Below, in pieces: positions 35,676 through 47,300 of a stretch of DNA of 64,000 nt. The translations under genes were made by a program, and so were the position numbers. Every line of letters begins with the position of its first letter. Within the stretch, counting starts at the first letter, position 1. Source of the stretch: Euptelea pleiosperma (Eukaryota > Streptophyta > Magnoliopsida > Ranunculales > Eupteleaceae); contig CM068551.1 in assembly GCA_035048495.1 (NCBI GenBank), positions 12,402,248-12,466,247 on the forward strand. Direction: 5' to 3'. Below the pieces are notes generated by a model. That model saw nothing but the letters and a program-made list of their open reading frames with translations. It had not been told where the DNA came from and did not search any database.

Positions 35676-36024
35676 GACTATCCACTAGTCAATTTAATTG
35701 ACTTAGACTCGGGTCAGTCTAATGACTAAGTTTGACCATTATATTTTGTTCATTTTAACCAACTCCTATAGCCACTAAGTTACTTACCTTCCTAATCGAG
35801 CGTACACGATCGTTAACTGATAAATCGGCAGTTACTCAAATGACTCCTGTCGTCAACCATCTGATTCTTGATGTCTCTGTCTTTTAGTCTTTACGTAATT
35901 TGCGAAGTATGTGTACCACGACATCTCCACACTACACTTGTACTAGTAGGAATGGTTACGAGAATGTTTTTATGTCAAACGGAATCTTTGCCAAATTGAA
36001 TATGAAAATATTCCTTACATCCTA

Positions 36025-38340
36025 TCCTTTAAACATCTGAAAATGGTAGAAATACTTCAGAAACTTATATCTTTTTAAAAGTTCAGTTCAAATTCTTGTA
36101 AAAATAGGCCAGCGACCAAGAGAAAATTTAGAAAATTATTTGTTCTAACTACATATGAACATGGATAATCATTTGAAAGCTCCTTTAATTTTATGAGAAA
36201 ACCATACTTGATATTGAAAACCTCTTTTGAAATTCAAAACTCATGGTCGGATTCCGATCAAGGTGTTGTGTTATTTTACGTGAAAAACTTACAAAAATGG
36301 AAAATAACAAAATTGGACCCACTAGAAATCTTTCAATGAATATGTTTCATTAAAACCAATCTCAAAATCATCCAGTAAGATGGAAATATAATTTCATGTA
36401 TGTGAAAGATAGCAAATCAAGGTTTTTGAAACTAGTAAAAAAAAGTTCTTTTGGAAATCTAAGAGTCTAATTGAAGTGAAACCAAAATCATTTGAAATAT
36501 ATTTATTTAAAAATCGAATGCATTTGGTCTATTTGAGTATTTCCAAAACTTTCTATTTTTAGGACAATCCTAGGCCTAGAACCATGGGTATCCTAAAGGC
36601 TTGGAGTGATGGATATTGATTCTAAGAACTCTAAAGACTCTGAACAAGGTCTAGATCAGGTCAGGTCAATTAAAGGTGCGACAAAAATGGGTATCTACAT
36701 TACGGCCATGAATGAGAATGGCATGTTTTTCTCTAATTTTGCTATAAATGATCCCTAGAATCTTGAGCATTCCTAAGGGAATGATATTCATTGATGACCC
36801 AATGTCTTGCTCTTCGAACAATCACTTCTCTTTCCTTAACCTAAATGTATAATGGTATATTATGACACAAATTATTAAACATCAAATCCTTCTCGGTAAA
36901 GGTTATGATAGCCATCGAAACACCACCCTTCTTTCACAAAGCCAACAAATCATTCACTCTTAGTTACTTTTCATTCTTTCATTGACCTTCTATTGGATTT
37001 CTTTGAGTAGCATTTCCTCTTTCCTTAGATTTTCTAACATCACCCCTTCAACAAAAACACATCCCACTCATCGTTATCTAAAGTCACTTTCGTAATTACC
37101 ATTTTTAGGGCCAATTAATTTAGTCCCTAACAAAAAATGGAAGAAGTCGAAACTGACGACAATATTAAATTTCTTTCCCTTGCAAATTAAATTTCTAATT
37201 TATTTCAATCTTTTCTTACTAATTAAGTTATTTCCATATCAAGTCATATGTTCTACTAAAAAATTCTTGTCTCTCTCTCCCCAAGCAAAGATCAATTTTA
37301 GCTAATTAAGAAAATTACATACATCTATTTTAACACTTTTTTTGGGTAAAATAAGTCAAAACTCTATATTATTCACATTGACAAACGATTCGTCAATGGA
37401 AGGACCCACATCCCTCCAACGATTTGTACAAAGTAAGGTAACATTATTAAATTACCCCTCCAATTTGAATTAAGTGTCAATATCTTATGAAATAATTAAA
37501 TTACCCTTTTAATTGTGAAATTATCAAAATACCCCTATATAATGAAATTACAAAAAAATACTCCTAGAAAAATTTTAGGGTGTTAAAAGAAGCATCTACC
37601 GGGCTAACACTATAACTGCTTGAACCCTTCTGGCACCATTGGCCTCTATAAACCCTTCTAGCATTTACATTTTTGAGCCTATGAAAATTTTTCAAAACTT
37701 GCTTCTTTTGTACGAATATGATAGCCCCAACAAACTCTTCACAATGTTAGGTTTGAGAATATGACGATTCTAATGTTTAAAGTGTGGGGGTGTACATTTC
37801 ATTTTGAATAATGACGGGAATTCAAAATACGACCTTAGTGCAGATGATAATTCATTAAGGGTTCATGCCAAAGGAGGGGAAGATATTGACGATGTACTCA
37901 TCCATTTGAGAACGATCACAACTGCACATATTTTTGGTGTACCAATGGAGTAATAAGGAGAAAGTCATTCAAGAAGACTCCCATTATCGAGAGGAATCAT
38001 AGACTACAAACTCCATCGAGTAGAAATGATCTCTTCTATGTCATGAATTTATTTTTCAATCATCAGCTTAAGGATGTGACAGTCATGGTGCCTCCTAATG
38101 ACGAAGTTGGTATTATGACATACAATTATCTCCTATATATGCAGCCATGCTTAGCCTATAAAAAAAAACACATCTACAAGTCAAGAAAGAACAATAGAGA
38201 AAGAATAAACTAAAGAATGATTTGTCGCTATTAGATTTGAGCATCTTTTTCATCATGGGCTTTGAACAAGCTTGTGGAAGAGTTCCAAGCCCATAATTAA
38301 AAAATGCTCATCCAACAGCTAGAAATCACCCATGATTTTA
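36025..38340. other. Old retroelement DNA, no intact gene
   Basis: This is the sequence interrupted by the copia insertion. It contains a gypsy protease relic (36745-36925). Otherwise it is AT-rich and without recognisable frames. Confidence 0.4.
36745..36925 (-). pseudogene. Ty3/gypsy aspartic-protease relic
   Basis: On the minus strand, broken frames read TFTEKDL, then CHNIPLYI (ending in a stop), then a frameshift, then DIGSSMNIIPLGMLKILGI. This order matches the protease segment of plant gypsy polyproteins, where the Asp-x-Gly-Ser and Asn-Ile-Ile-Pro motifs sit at the active site. The catalytic triplet reads Asp-Ile-Gly. It is only a fragment, clearly non-functional. Confidence 0.5.
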
Positions 38341-38344
38341 GGAA

Positions 38345-40015
38345 TGTTTCAAACATTAATAGGGCGAGTGGGCCCAGAAGAGTGTGCCACATGGCATTAC
38401 TAGTATTGCCATACTAGATTTTGCATTCCAAACATTAACTAGTGTTATTGTCTCGTGCTCAGCACATGAAGCTATTAATGAATTAAAAATATACTAAAAA
38501 AGGCAATTCAAAGATTAAAAAATATGACAATTCAAAGATTGTTGACCCAACGATCGGCAAATCATTCGTGATATCGATAGCCGTTGATGATCAATTAGGT
38601 TTCCTGCATCTTTGTCTCAAAAGAATCCTCTCAAAATCTTCTTTCTTTCCTGAAAAAATTACACAAAAAAAGATAATCAGAAATGAAAAAAAATCATTAA
38701 AGAGGGAAACAAAAGATTAATCACTCGACATGGGAATGTTGTTCACTATGGTCTTGGTTGAAGTTCCATTGAAATGTGGTTCGGTGTAACAACACATATG
38801 TCTACTCTCCAAATAGCTTTACTAAGCTTAGCACCTTTTTAATTCAATATCCAAGCATATTTACAATATTAAATAGGGTAAAGACCCGATCTCGATCGTA
38901 ATCGATAGTAACGGAGTACGGCCGCAACCGAACTCCCGCTCAGTCAAGAACCTTTCATGACTCAAGCAAGGTAATAAATATAGACAGGTCAAACCAATAT
39001 GGGAGCATTTCTAAAGAGAAAGCTCCATACAAACAAAGTTACCTCTCAACCGAGATTGACGAGGAACGTGTATATTCGATGTTGCTGAAGCTTTACTAAA
39101 GGCACTGCAAAGAACCGCCGCCTAGACCAATCACCAAATCGCTCTCACATGAAGAGCACAATGCGCCAAAGGAAATCTCCCACAAGTCGAGCAAGGCAAG
39201 AACACCGAAGCAATGGAGCAAAGATTAAATCTCTTGGAGGTGAAGAACTCAAGAGATAGGTGAGTGAATTGGTGAGTTTGAGTGAAAGGCGAGGGGGTAT
39301 TTATAGTTAAATGGGGAGGGGAGAGCGCACTCGTGATTCGAGGATCACTGGGACCGGTTGCCTGGTCTAAGCGAGTGCCTCGTCCTTGAGTCCGGTCGAT
39401 AGGGGGTCCATTTTCCTCCAGTCGCTACGTCTCTGAGCTTGGTCAACCCCTTTGAGGATTTTCCATACTTCAGGGTTCAGTCAATGGGGTTTCTTGTAAT
39501 AGGCTGGGGGAGTTCCTTTTATGTCCAAGTGGATTTCAATGTGCTTCTCCTACTGCACATCAAGGACCACCTCATAGCAAATTTTGGAATCTTAAGACAC
39601 GCTTCCCAAAGTCCATGACAATCAACCAAAGGAGTTAGAGATTTTAGGGATATAATAGAAAGATTTTAGGAAGTGTTTAAGAATCTTATACATGGAATGC
39701 CAGAGAGAATGAATTAGCGAGACATTAAAGGAGAGATTTAAGGAGACACGGAGAGTTTTTAGGAGGAGTTACAAATTTTGGAGTAATGGAGAGCGAGTTG
39801 GAGAGTTTTAATTAAGGGAAAATGAGGGCTTGTGAGAAGAGAGTGATGTTAGCTGGCGTGGCGCTCTGAATGTAAAGAGAGTGTCATCTCAACATGATGT
39901 GGAGGAGAGAGAAGGTTGATTCTCAATTATCTACTTTAGTTGAATGGGCCCGAAAAAAGTGTGATATGTGACATTATAGATATTTGCATACTAGATTTTT
40001 TTTTTTTTTTTTTTG
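38345..40015. repeat. LTR-like segment bounded by 70 bp direct repeats
   Basis: Phrases at 38367-38435 (GGGCCCAGAAGAGTGTGCC ... GCCATACTAGATTTTGCAT) and 39946-40000 (GGGCCCGAAAAAAGTGTGA ... TTGCATACTAGATTTTTTT) are direct copies. The interior holds an LTR-like stretch with a minus-strand TATA at 39297-39308. Its nature is uncertain. Confidence 0.35.
39297..39308 (-). promoter_or_regulatory. Putative LTR-type TATA box, minus strand
   Basis: On the minus strand it reads CTATAAATACCCCC, a typical LTR core promoter, followed by a short pyrimidine-rich leader and no gene. Confidence 0.4.
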
Positions 40016-40148
40016 TGTGTTTTACAACAATGAGAAATGATGACCATAAGAGGGACACCGACTGCTAACTGTTCCATTTAAGTTTTAATCGTCGATATCC
40101 GACACTTTTCTTCATGCAGCATGGATTTTTCTGCGTAGAACTTTGACG

Positions 40149-40471
40149 ACCGACCACAATATAAGCCACGTGGCATATTCTTAGAGATTTCTGACTCTAT
40201 AAACGGACCAACTCTAGGTGGACCTACAGTCAAAAAAATTAGCCCGATTAGTGATTTCTAAGATTTGGATTGGAGTCATTTTCTCTTTTCGTAAATTGAT
40301 TTTTAACCGGGGAATTTGAGTATTATTTGGGTTACAAATATCTAAAGGTTTGAAATCACTATCAGGCTGATTTTTGGGGTGTGTAGATGCACTTAGGAAT
40401 GGACCAAAAATCCATACAGTCATTATCCTCTAAGAGTATGCCATGTGGCTCATAATGTGGTCCATTAGTAA
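40149..40471. mobile_element. CACGTGG-arm foldback MITE, copy C
   Basis: The inverted arms share ACCACAATATAAGCCACGTGG (left) with ATGCCATGTGGCTCATAATG (right), and internal GTGGACCTACAG / TGTGTAGATGCAC pairs. Exact ends were not fixed. Confidence 0.65.
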
Positions 40472-40676
40472 AGTGTTACTCGATTTTTCCCAACATAAGC
40501 TTCGAAGCTTATAAAAGAAAGCATAAACTTCCAACCACATATCTCCAGAGTTGGAAATCCTCAGCCGTCCTTTACACACCAAGTAAATTTAGCCGCTTAT
40601 ATAGTAAGTGGACCACAAAGAATTCTCCACGTGGCACTCGAGAAACTGCTGTATGAGTAAGACTTGCCTGACCACC

Positions 40677-40987
40677 CACAATATAAGCCACGTGTCAATT
40701 TATTAGAGGACATTGACGATGTTTGACAATCCGTGGGTGGATCTACAAACCGAAAATCAGCCTGATTTAGTGATTTCAAACCTTTGGATCTTTGTACGGA
40801 AATAATGATAAATAATGCTCAAATTCTTACGGTTAAAATCAACCAACGAAAATGACTTCAACGCTTCGAAATCACTGATCAGGTTGATTTTGGGTTTGTA
40901 GGTCCACCTAGAGACTGGCCAAACATCTATACGGTCAGTGTCCTCTAATAAATTGCCACGTGTCTTATATTGTGGGTGGTCAGGTAC
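40677..40987. mobile_element. CACGTGG-arm foldback MITE, copy D
   Basis: The arms are inverted over about 140 bp, from CACAATATAAGCCACGTGTC on the left to GCCACGTGTCTTATATTGTG on the right. The 22 bp segment GAGTAA-ACTT-CCTGACCACC (variable bases dashed) occurs on both sides (40655-40676 and 40988-41009), so the insertion duplicated or split an outer end. Confidence 0.7.
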
Positions 40988-41182
40988 GAGTAAAACTTAC
41001 CTGACCACCAGTGGTCTGGTAGCCACTAGACCACACACAAGCTGTTGGACGCGTGTCCACTGTACGGTGGCAAGTCACATCGGCATGAGCCACTCCAAAC
41101 TCGTCTCCTCCTCTGGTTAACTGGTAAGTTAAAAAAAAAATGAAAAAGCTAAAGAGGGAAGTTTAAAAATTAAAAAAAACTT

Positions 41183-41505
41183 GCCTTATGATACGAACCA
41201 CGTGGCATACTCTTAGTGGACACTGACCGTATGGATGTTTGCCCAATCACTAGGTGGACCTACAACCAAAACTAAACCTGATCATTAGTTTCTAAGCGTT
41301 GGATAGAAATTATTTTCCTGGGTTGATTTTCACCGTTGGAATTTGAGCATTATTGAGCGTTATTTGGATGCAAAGATCCAAAGGTTGTAAATCACTAATC
41401 ACGCTGATTTTTGGTTTGCAGGTCCACCGAGGGACTGGTCAAATATCCATACGATAAGTTTCCACTTAGTGCGTGCCACATGGCTCGGATTGTGCGTTGT
41501 GACCG
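41183..41505. mobile_element. CACGTGG-arm foldback MITE, copy E
   Basis: The left arm, CCACGTGGCATACTCTTAGTGG, and right arm, CCACTTAGTGCGTGCCACATGG, are inverted. It also shares CTGACCGTATGGATGTTTG and a TAGGTGGACCTACAACCA phrase with the family. Confidence 0.65.
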
Positions 41506-41569
41506 GCATATTGCAAAAGCTTTACACAAGAAACTGTAAATCTCTTCCCTTTATCAACAGTATCCCGCA

Positions 41570-41690
41570 AAACGAAAATCTCTACAGTCTATACCTCTCT
41601 TCTCCTCCCAAAAAATCAGCCATTGCTTCATCTTCTACGTGGGTCCGCCAAAATGGTTGTCAAAAATAGTTGTCCCCGATCCTGAGTCCC
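41570..41690. mobile_element. Half copy of the GGGGACAACCATTTT MITE family
   Basis: It matches the right half of 55560-55880: CAGCCATTGCTTCATCTTCT, then GTGGGTCC and ATGGTTGTCAAAAATAGTTG up to TGTCCCC. The left half is missing. Confidence 0.5.
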
Positions 41691-41711
41691 TGACCACAGA
41701 ACTCTTCTTTA

Positions 41712-42900
41712 TTTTTTTTTTGGGTTAATTTAGTAATACCCCCCTACGATTCCAAAGTAATTTGTACTACCCCCCTTTACTTTTGAACTGCCCGAAGATC
41801 CCCCCTGACCAAATCCCGCCCTCTTTGACTCACAGCAATCCATCAAAATTAATAAAAAGACAGTTTTGCCCTTGTCGTCTTCTTCTTCTTCTGCTGCTGC
41901 TTTTTAACTTCCTGTGTTTGTACCCTTTTCTCTTGGCCACTGTCCTCACCACCACCGCCACCACTATCACCACCACGACGTATCCACGCAGCCGATTGTT
42001 CCTTTCTTAGAAGCAGCATGCGCTCAGCCAACGACGTTGAAAAAACTCGCTTTCTAAACCAGAGGATGTTATCCATAGATACAAGATGGGATCTTGTAAA
42101 AGAACAACGTGTGATTTTCTTAGATGTTTAAAAACTAAGCAAACAGCCAGCTGCACATCCGATGTAAGGAGTCAAAACATTACAAATTCAACAAACAAAA
42201 CAAAAGCATGCTTTTCAATGTGCCCATGAACAAATGTCAGCATGAAGGTCAAAGTGTTGTTGAAAAGAGCACGGATGCAGGAAATTATGGACAACGTACC
42301 CAAATTAAAACTAAACGAGAGGATCGATCAACTATAGAAATCCGATGAGATCTGGTTTAGATCTATAGCTTCACTCAACTATAAAAACCCAGAGGATCGC
42401 CATATCGAGAGCTTCACTCCATTTTCGTTTCGAGGGCTCTCTTGAGTCTCTTCTTCGCTTTCTAATCAATAAGTTCAATTCGTTTTCTGGGTTTTAATAA
42501 AAAAAAAAAAAAAAGAGAATAAAAAACTTGTTATTTATTTAAGAGAGAAAGCACAACAAAACGAAATCTTGTGTCGCTACTTTCTCCGCCTCTCTCCAGA
42601 TTGTGCGTCATTCGCCGTACATTCGCACCTGAATGGTACAATCAACGGTGCAATGATAGTGGTACCGGTGTTGGTGGGGACGGTGGCTGGGAGAAAAGGC
42701 TGCAAATACAGTGAAATTAAAAATAGAAGAAGAATATAAGGGCAAAATTGTCTTTTTGTATCTATTATGATGGACTCCTGTGAGTCAAAGAGGGCGGGAC
42801 TTGGTCCAGGGGGGTTTTCCTGCAGTTCAAAAGTTCAGGGGGGAAATACCAATTACTTTGGAATCGTAGGGGTGTATTACTAAATTACCCTTTTTTTTTT
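41712..42900. mobile_element. Long-TIR non-autonomous element (1.17 kb)
   Basis: The element is 41722-42890, starting GGGTTAATTTAGTAATAC and ending with the inverse, GTATTACTAAATTACCC. Arms stay inverted for about 270 bp, sharing CTACGATTCCAAAGTAATT and CCCGCCCTCTTTGACTCACA. Runs of 9-12 T flank both ends, compatible with a 9 bp duplication but not informative. The centre (42000-42660) is unique sequence with no frame of note. It may be a Mutator-type element. Confidence 0.7.
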
Positions 42901-43024
42901 TTTAAACTTACCTCCGCAGGAATAACGGAGAAATAGCCGGAGAAGCTGAGGAGAAATCTTCTGAAGAGCTTCCCCACGAGCTTTTCTTTGTTACCCACGA
43001 GTTGGCGGGATAACGATTTTTGCT

Positions 43025-43475
43025 TGGCGGGATTCTGAAACCGGAAAGGGTCCTGATGTAATAAGGTATACCTGAGATATTTTCATTTGCGGAAGTGGCA
43101 TTTTTGGTAGTCACCCCCGTCATCTTGGCCCACTGACCGCATGGATGTTTAGCCCACCCCCTTAATAGACATTACCAAAAGGTCTATTAATACCAAAAGT
43201 CGGCTTGTTTAATTATTTTGAGCCGTTGGTATTAGTACTCAGAAAATGGTTGCATTCAACGGCTATAAGATCGCCTTACAAGGTGTTAAATTCTAATGGT
43301 TCTAGATTACCAATCATGGTGATTTTTGGTCTGTATATCCACCAAGGGGTGGGATAAACATCCATGCGGGCAGTGGGCCCAAATGACAGCGGTGAGTAAC
43401 AAAAATCGTGCTTCCGCATTTGAAACAGTTTCAGGCATACCTTGTTACATCTTTTTCCAAAAGGGATAGCCGAAT
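43025..43475. mobile_element. Foldback MITE copy F, divergent subfamily
   Basis: The arms share TTTGCGGAAG and ATAAGGTATACCTGA on the left with their inverse on the right, then the family core CCACTGACCGCATGGATGTTT. Unlike its relatives it lacks the CACGTG core. Confidence 0.65.
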
Positions 43476-43494
43476 AAGGATTTTTGAATAAAAC

Positions 43495-43865
43495 TTTGAT
43501 GACTGCCCCGGTCATCAAGGACGATGACAGGTCACAATACAGGCCACGTGGAACCCTCTTAGAGGACTCTGACCGTATGGATGTTTGGCCAATCATTAGA
43601 TGGACCTACAAACCTAAAATAAGCCTGATTAGTGATTTCTAGGTGTTTGATTGGAATTGTTTTCTTGGGTTGATATTAACCGTGGAAAATTTGATCATTA
43701 TGGACCATTATTTGAGTTGCAAAGATCCAAAGGTTTGAGATAACAAATCAAGCTGATTCTTTGATTGTAGGTCCATATATGGATTTGAAAAACATCCATA
43801 CGGTCAGAGTCTTCTAAGAGTATGCCACGTGCCCCCTATTGCACCCTGTCATTGGCTTTGATGAC
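43495..43865. mobile_element. CACGTGG-arm foldback MITE, copy G, with 9 bp direct flanks
   Basis: The insert is 43504-43856 between perfect TTTGATGAC copies (43495-43503 and 43857-43865). Arms carry GGCCACGTGG on the left and GCCACGTGCCC on the right, with CTGACCGTATGGATGTTTGG and its inverse. The outermost bases do not pair well, so the exact end is uncertain. It is the copy closest to SUMO, ending about 445 bp before its ATG. Confidence 0.7.
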
Positions 43866-44127
43866 AGGGCTAAGGATTTTTGTTTGGCGAGATTTAAAGT
43901 TTAAAGTATAAAAAACTGACCTTTTTTCTTTTTTTCAACTTACCAGTTAACAGGAGGAGGAGGAGTTTGGAGTGGCTCGTGCCGATGCGACTTGCAAGCG
44001 TACAGTCGACACGCGTCCAAAAATTTGTGCGTGGTCAGGTAAGTTGGGTCCTGACCACGGTGGTCAGGCAAGTCTTACTCCTGTATCATGGACCTTTCCC
44101 TTTCTTTACGTTAGCCGGATTCGAAAT

Positions 44128-44140
44128 TTTATAAAATATA
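44128..44140 (+). promoter_or_regulatory. Putative TATA box of the SUMO gene
   Basis: TTTATAAAATATA lies about 165 bp upstream of the ATG at 44301, immediately after the composite element ends. Confidence 0.45.
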
Positions 44141-44260
44141 GTTTTTAAAAAGTAACTTTGGAAAGGCCAATGCAATCGAAGAAACGCAATTGGAAGCTTC
44201 TCCTGTTAAAAACGCTGCGTCTTTACTCGCTCTTCTCTCCCTGCTTTTCGATTCGCAGAG

Positions 44261-44287
44261 AAAACCCTAGAAAAAAAAAACCCTAAT
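44261..44287 (+). promoter_or_regulatory. Two telo-box motifs in the SUMO leader
   Basis: AAAACCCTAG and AAAACCCTAATT lie just upstream of the ATG. Telo-boxes (AAACCCTA) are common in leaders of plant housekeeping and growth-related genes. Confidence 0.6.
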
Positions 44288-44300
44288 TCCAGCTCTGAAA

Positions 44301-47300
44301 ATGTCTGGAACTGCTGCTCAGGAGGAAGATAAGAAGCCGACGGACCAATCGGCTCACATAAATCTCAAGGTCAAGGGCCAGGTAAAGACTCTTTCACTCT
44401 CTTTCCTGGTTCTGTTTAGGTTTTTATTTGGTTTTCTTTCTTGGATTTCGAAGAATTTGTTCTCTCAGTTTTTTTTTTTTTTTTATGTTTATTGTTATTA
44501 TCGTTCATGTTCTTTCTGGTTTTACTACATCGTCATGGATTGATTGAATTGTTTGTGTTTATGGGTTTTGAATCGATGGTGGTGGAAAATGGAAGTGTTG
44601 ATCTTTGACTTTTATTTTTTCGACTTCTATCAAATCTTTGACTGTGTTATCACTTATCATTGCCTTTGAGGACTTGTGTTGATCTACTGGTTGAATTGGA
44701 TTAGGGTCCACAGTTCACAGTTCATTGCACTTGTTTTTCTCTCACATTCACATACCTGTGCTTGTGTATGTAAGTATTTGACCCCAAAGTGTACACATGT
44801 CCCTCCAATGCAATCCACACCACTCAACAGAGGTACTTTGGCAGGGTCCATGATGCGGAAAGAAGGTGACCCCGTTCTATAGCAGATGATGGATTCAGAG
44901 AAATCAATATGGAATCACTCTTCCATTCCAGGCATATAACCCGACAAATTTTGGAAATCACTCCCAAAACAAAAGAAATTCCTTTCCAACTTAAATAAGT
45001 TTATTGCACAGGGCCTTGTAGGGGATACTTGTTACATTCAATCTGTTGAGTTGTAGTTTACGAGGCTTGATTTTGCTATTGTATTAAATCCTCCATGGTT
45101 TATGGTTCCGTGGATCCTATACATGGTTATTAAGCTGTGTGACGTATGCTACACACTCAATATAGTTCTCTTATTTCATATCCAACGGTGAAATAAACAA
45201 TGAGCCGAAAAATGGGATTGGGATATTGTAACATGGATTATTTGACAGGTTTTGTACATGTTGAGACGGGCCCACATGGAGATGTATTAATGGCCGATTT
45301 CGGGTGAGGATGATCTGCATTGCAAGGAGATTATACTTGCTAAAAATCACCGCATTCTGAAATTTTTAACCCTATCAAATGAGGACTTCAGTTTAATGGT
45401 GTAATATATGTTCCAGTTTTTTTCAACTTGAAGCCCACTTTTCATAGGGCTAGAAATGTCAGAATGAGCTGATTTTATGTTAGGATGGTGAGCTCATCCT
45501 CACAAGAATCAGCTTTTGACCCATCTCCATGTGGGCCTCACAGCCGCATACAAATCCAGTCAAAATAAGCTTTCTCCACATTTTCTGACCCATGAAAGTG
45601 TACTGTTGCTTTTTCTAATTAACAGTGGTATATAGCACAGAAATTAACTCTGTCTAGATCAACTTTGTTGGAACCCTTGACAATCTTATCAGACTCAACT
45701 TTCGTACTTGCAGATTTTGTAGTTGTCATCTTATCAGTGTCTGTGACCGATACCTGTTAAGCATCCCAATATTCGATTATATTGGCCCTTGGCCATGATA
45801 ATGCAGAGGATGATGCATGGACGTCTTGTTTTGGTTGGATTGAACAAAAAGTCTTTTTTAAGTGTAGCAAATATTTTTTAATCAATGATTTTTATATTAA
45901 ATTCATAGTGCTATTTTAAATTTATTTCGCGGTTCCTCGCACATTCCTGTGGTGATAATTCATGTATGCGGTAAAACTTTTCTCATTCTCTTACCTTTTC
46001 CTATTTTACTGATACTGTTCATTTTTAGGATGGAAATGAGGTGTTCTTCAGGATCAAGCGCAGTACCCAGCTGCGGAAGCTTATGACTGCTTATTGTGAC
46101 CGACAGTCAGTAGAGTTCAACTCCATTGCATTCTTATTTGATGGCCGCCGGCTACGGGGAGAGCAGACCCCAGATGAAGTGAGGCTCTGTTCTTGAAAAA
46201 TATTAGTTAGTACGTGGATTTACTTTTCTTAAAATTACTCACCCTGTCTTATGGATAATAATACAGTCTGAATAGCAGTTCAGTGAGAAGAGTTAGGTGA
46301 TGGCTAGGCGACGAGGGGTCCACCAGGCAAAGGAACACCTAGGTGATAATTTATTAATTAATTATTCTATTAGGACTAAAGAAATAAAATGAATATTAAT
46401 ATTGCTAAAAAGATTAAAGGAAAAGGAAATAAAGCACATAGCCACAAAGTAGAAACAACAGTGCAAACCTAATTGCTGAATACTAAACAACTATATGTAA
46501 AACAAACAAAAAAAATGAAATAGTTTTGTAGCTTATTGCCACATCTAATAGTTCAACCCAAAATACTTCAGTGATTTAGTGCCATATCTAAAAGTTTAAA
46601 ATCAATTATCAAGAAAAAAATTAGTAGAAAATAACCTATAACTGTTCAAACTTTAAACAAAGTCAAAGTCTCAGACCCCGTTTCTCCAAAGTCTCACAAC
46701 TCAACATCCCAACAATCAATCACCAAAAATAGGAGAGACAGGATGCTTACTTTCTCCTCTTATAATAATGATATTATAGGCATGAATCTATTCCTCATTT
46801 CTAAAGCACATATAGCATCAATTTTATACTTGAGCACCTAGGTGAGCGCTTTTGTACTAGTTCCTGCCTAGGCCCTGTTTTAAGCACTAAGGTCCCAGCT
46901 AGGCGAAGTTTTGATTAAACTGCTGAATAGCATAGCTGCACCTGCATCCACCTTGGTGATCAAACACCAAAGATCAATCTGATCGGACGATTGTTACAAT
47001 CTGTTTACTATTCAGAGGATGATACTCAGGGGTGCAACCCCTTAAATGGTGGGCTCCAGTCGTTTTATACTGTATTTGCGTTTGCAGTATGTTACGCGAG
47101 TGCAGTAGGTCATCCTACCTTAAACAAACACTCATACGTAATACTTTACAGCAATCTGGCAATAGTGATTTATATTTGATTCTGGGTGTAGCTCGAAATG
47201 GAGGATGGTGATGAAATTGATGCCATGCTTCACCAGACCGGAGGTGGCTATGGAGGTTCTCTTACTGTGAAGAAAACTATATATGGGAGGTGGAATATAG

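Larger units (their letters stand above)
31666..36019 (-). repeat. 5' LTR of the copia-type element, split by an insertion
   Basis: The LTR pieces are 36019-34889 and 32168-31666. The break matches the continuous sequence AAACCTACCGTCGATCGG in the 3' LTR at 27651-27668. Without the insert, the LTR is about 1.63 kb. Confidence 0.9.
27151..36024 (-). mobile_element. Complete Ty1/copia-type LTR element, pol-less, with nested solo LTR
   Basis: The element runs from 27156 to 36019, between TCCTA at 27151-27155 and TCCTA at 36020-36024. On the minus strand the 5' LTR is 36019-31666 (interrupted by an insertion) and the 3' LTR is 28742-27156. A methionine-tRNA-type primer site and a polypurine tract abut the LTRs. 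The 2.9 kb interior holds only a gag-type frame; no protease, integrase or reverse transcriptase was found, so it would be non-autonomous. Copia affiliation is inferred from the gag C-terminal pattern and the polypurine tract. Confidence 0.85.
40655..44080. mobile_element. Composite inverted-repeat element, 3.4 kb, containing nested MITEs
   Basis: The outer arms are 40988-41130 and 43937-44080, inverted copies sharing GACGCGTGTC, GAGCCACTCCAAACTC and TTAACTGGTAAGTT. The end GAGTAAGACTTGCCTGACCA occurs at 40655 and, inverted, at 44080. Both ends are flanked by CTGTAT (40649-40654 and 44081-44086). A MITE sits in the left end (copy D). The interior carries copies E, F, G and a 1.2 kb long-TIR element. 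It holds no transposase and its order of assembly is inferred. Confidence 0.6.

Noticed and set aside
36780..37060. Possible intact gypsy polyprotein gene
   Set aside because: Protease-like words occur but with stops and frame changes every few tens of codons; kept only as a relic.
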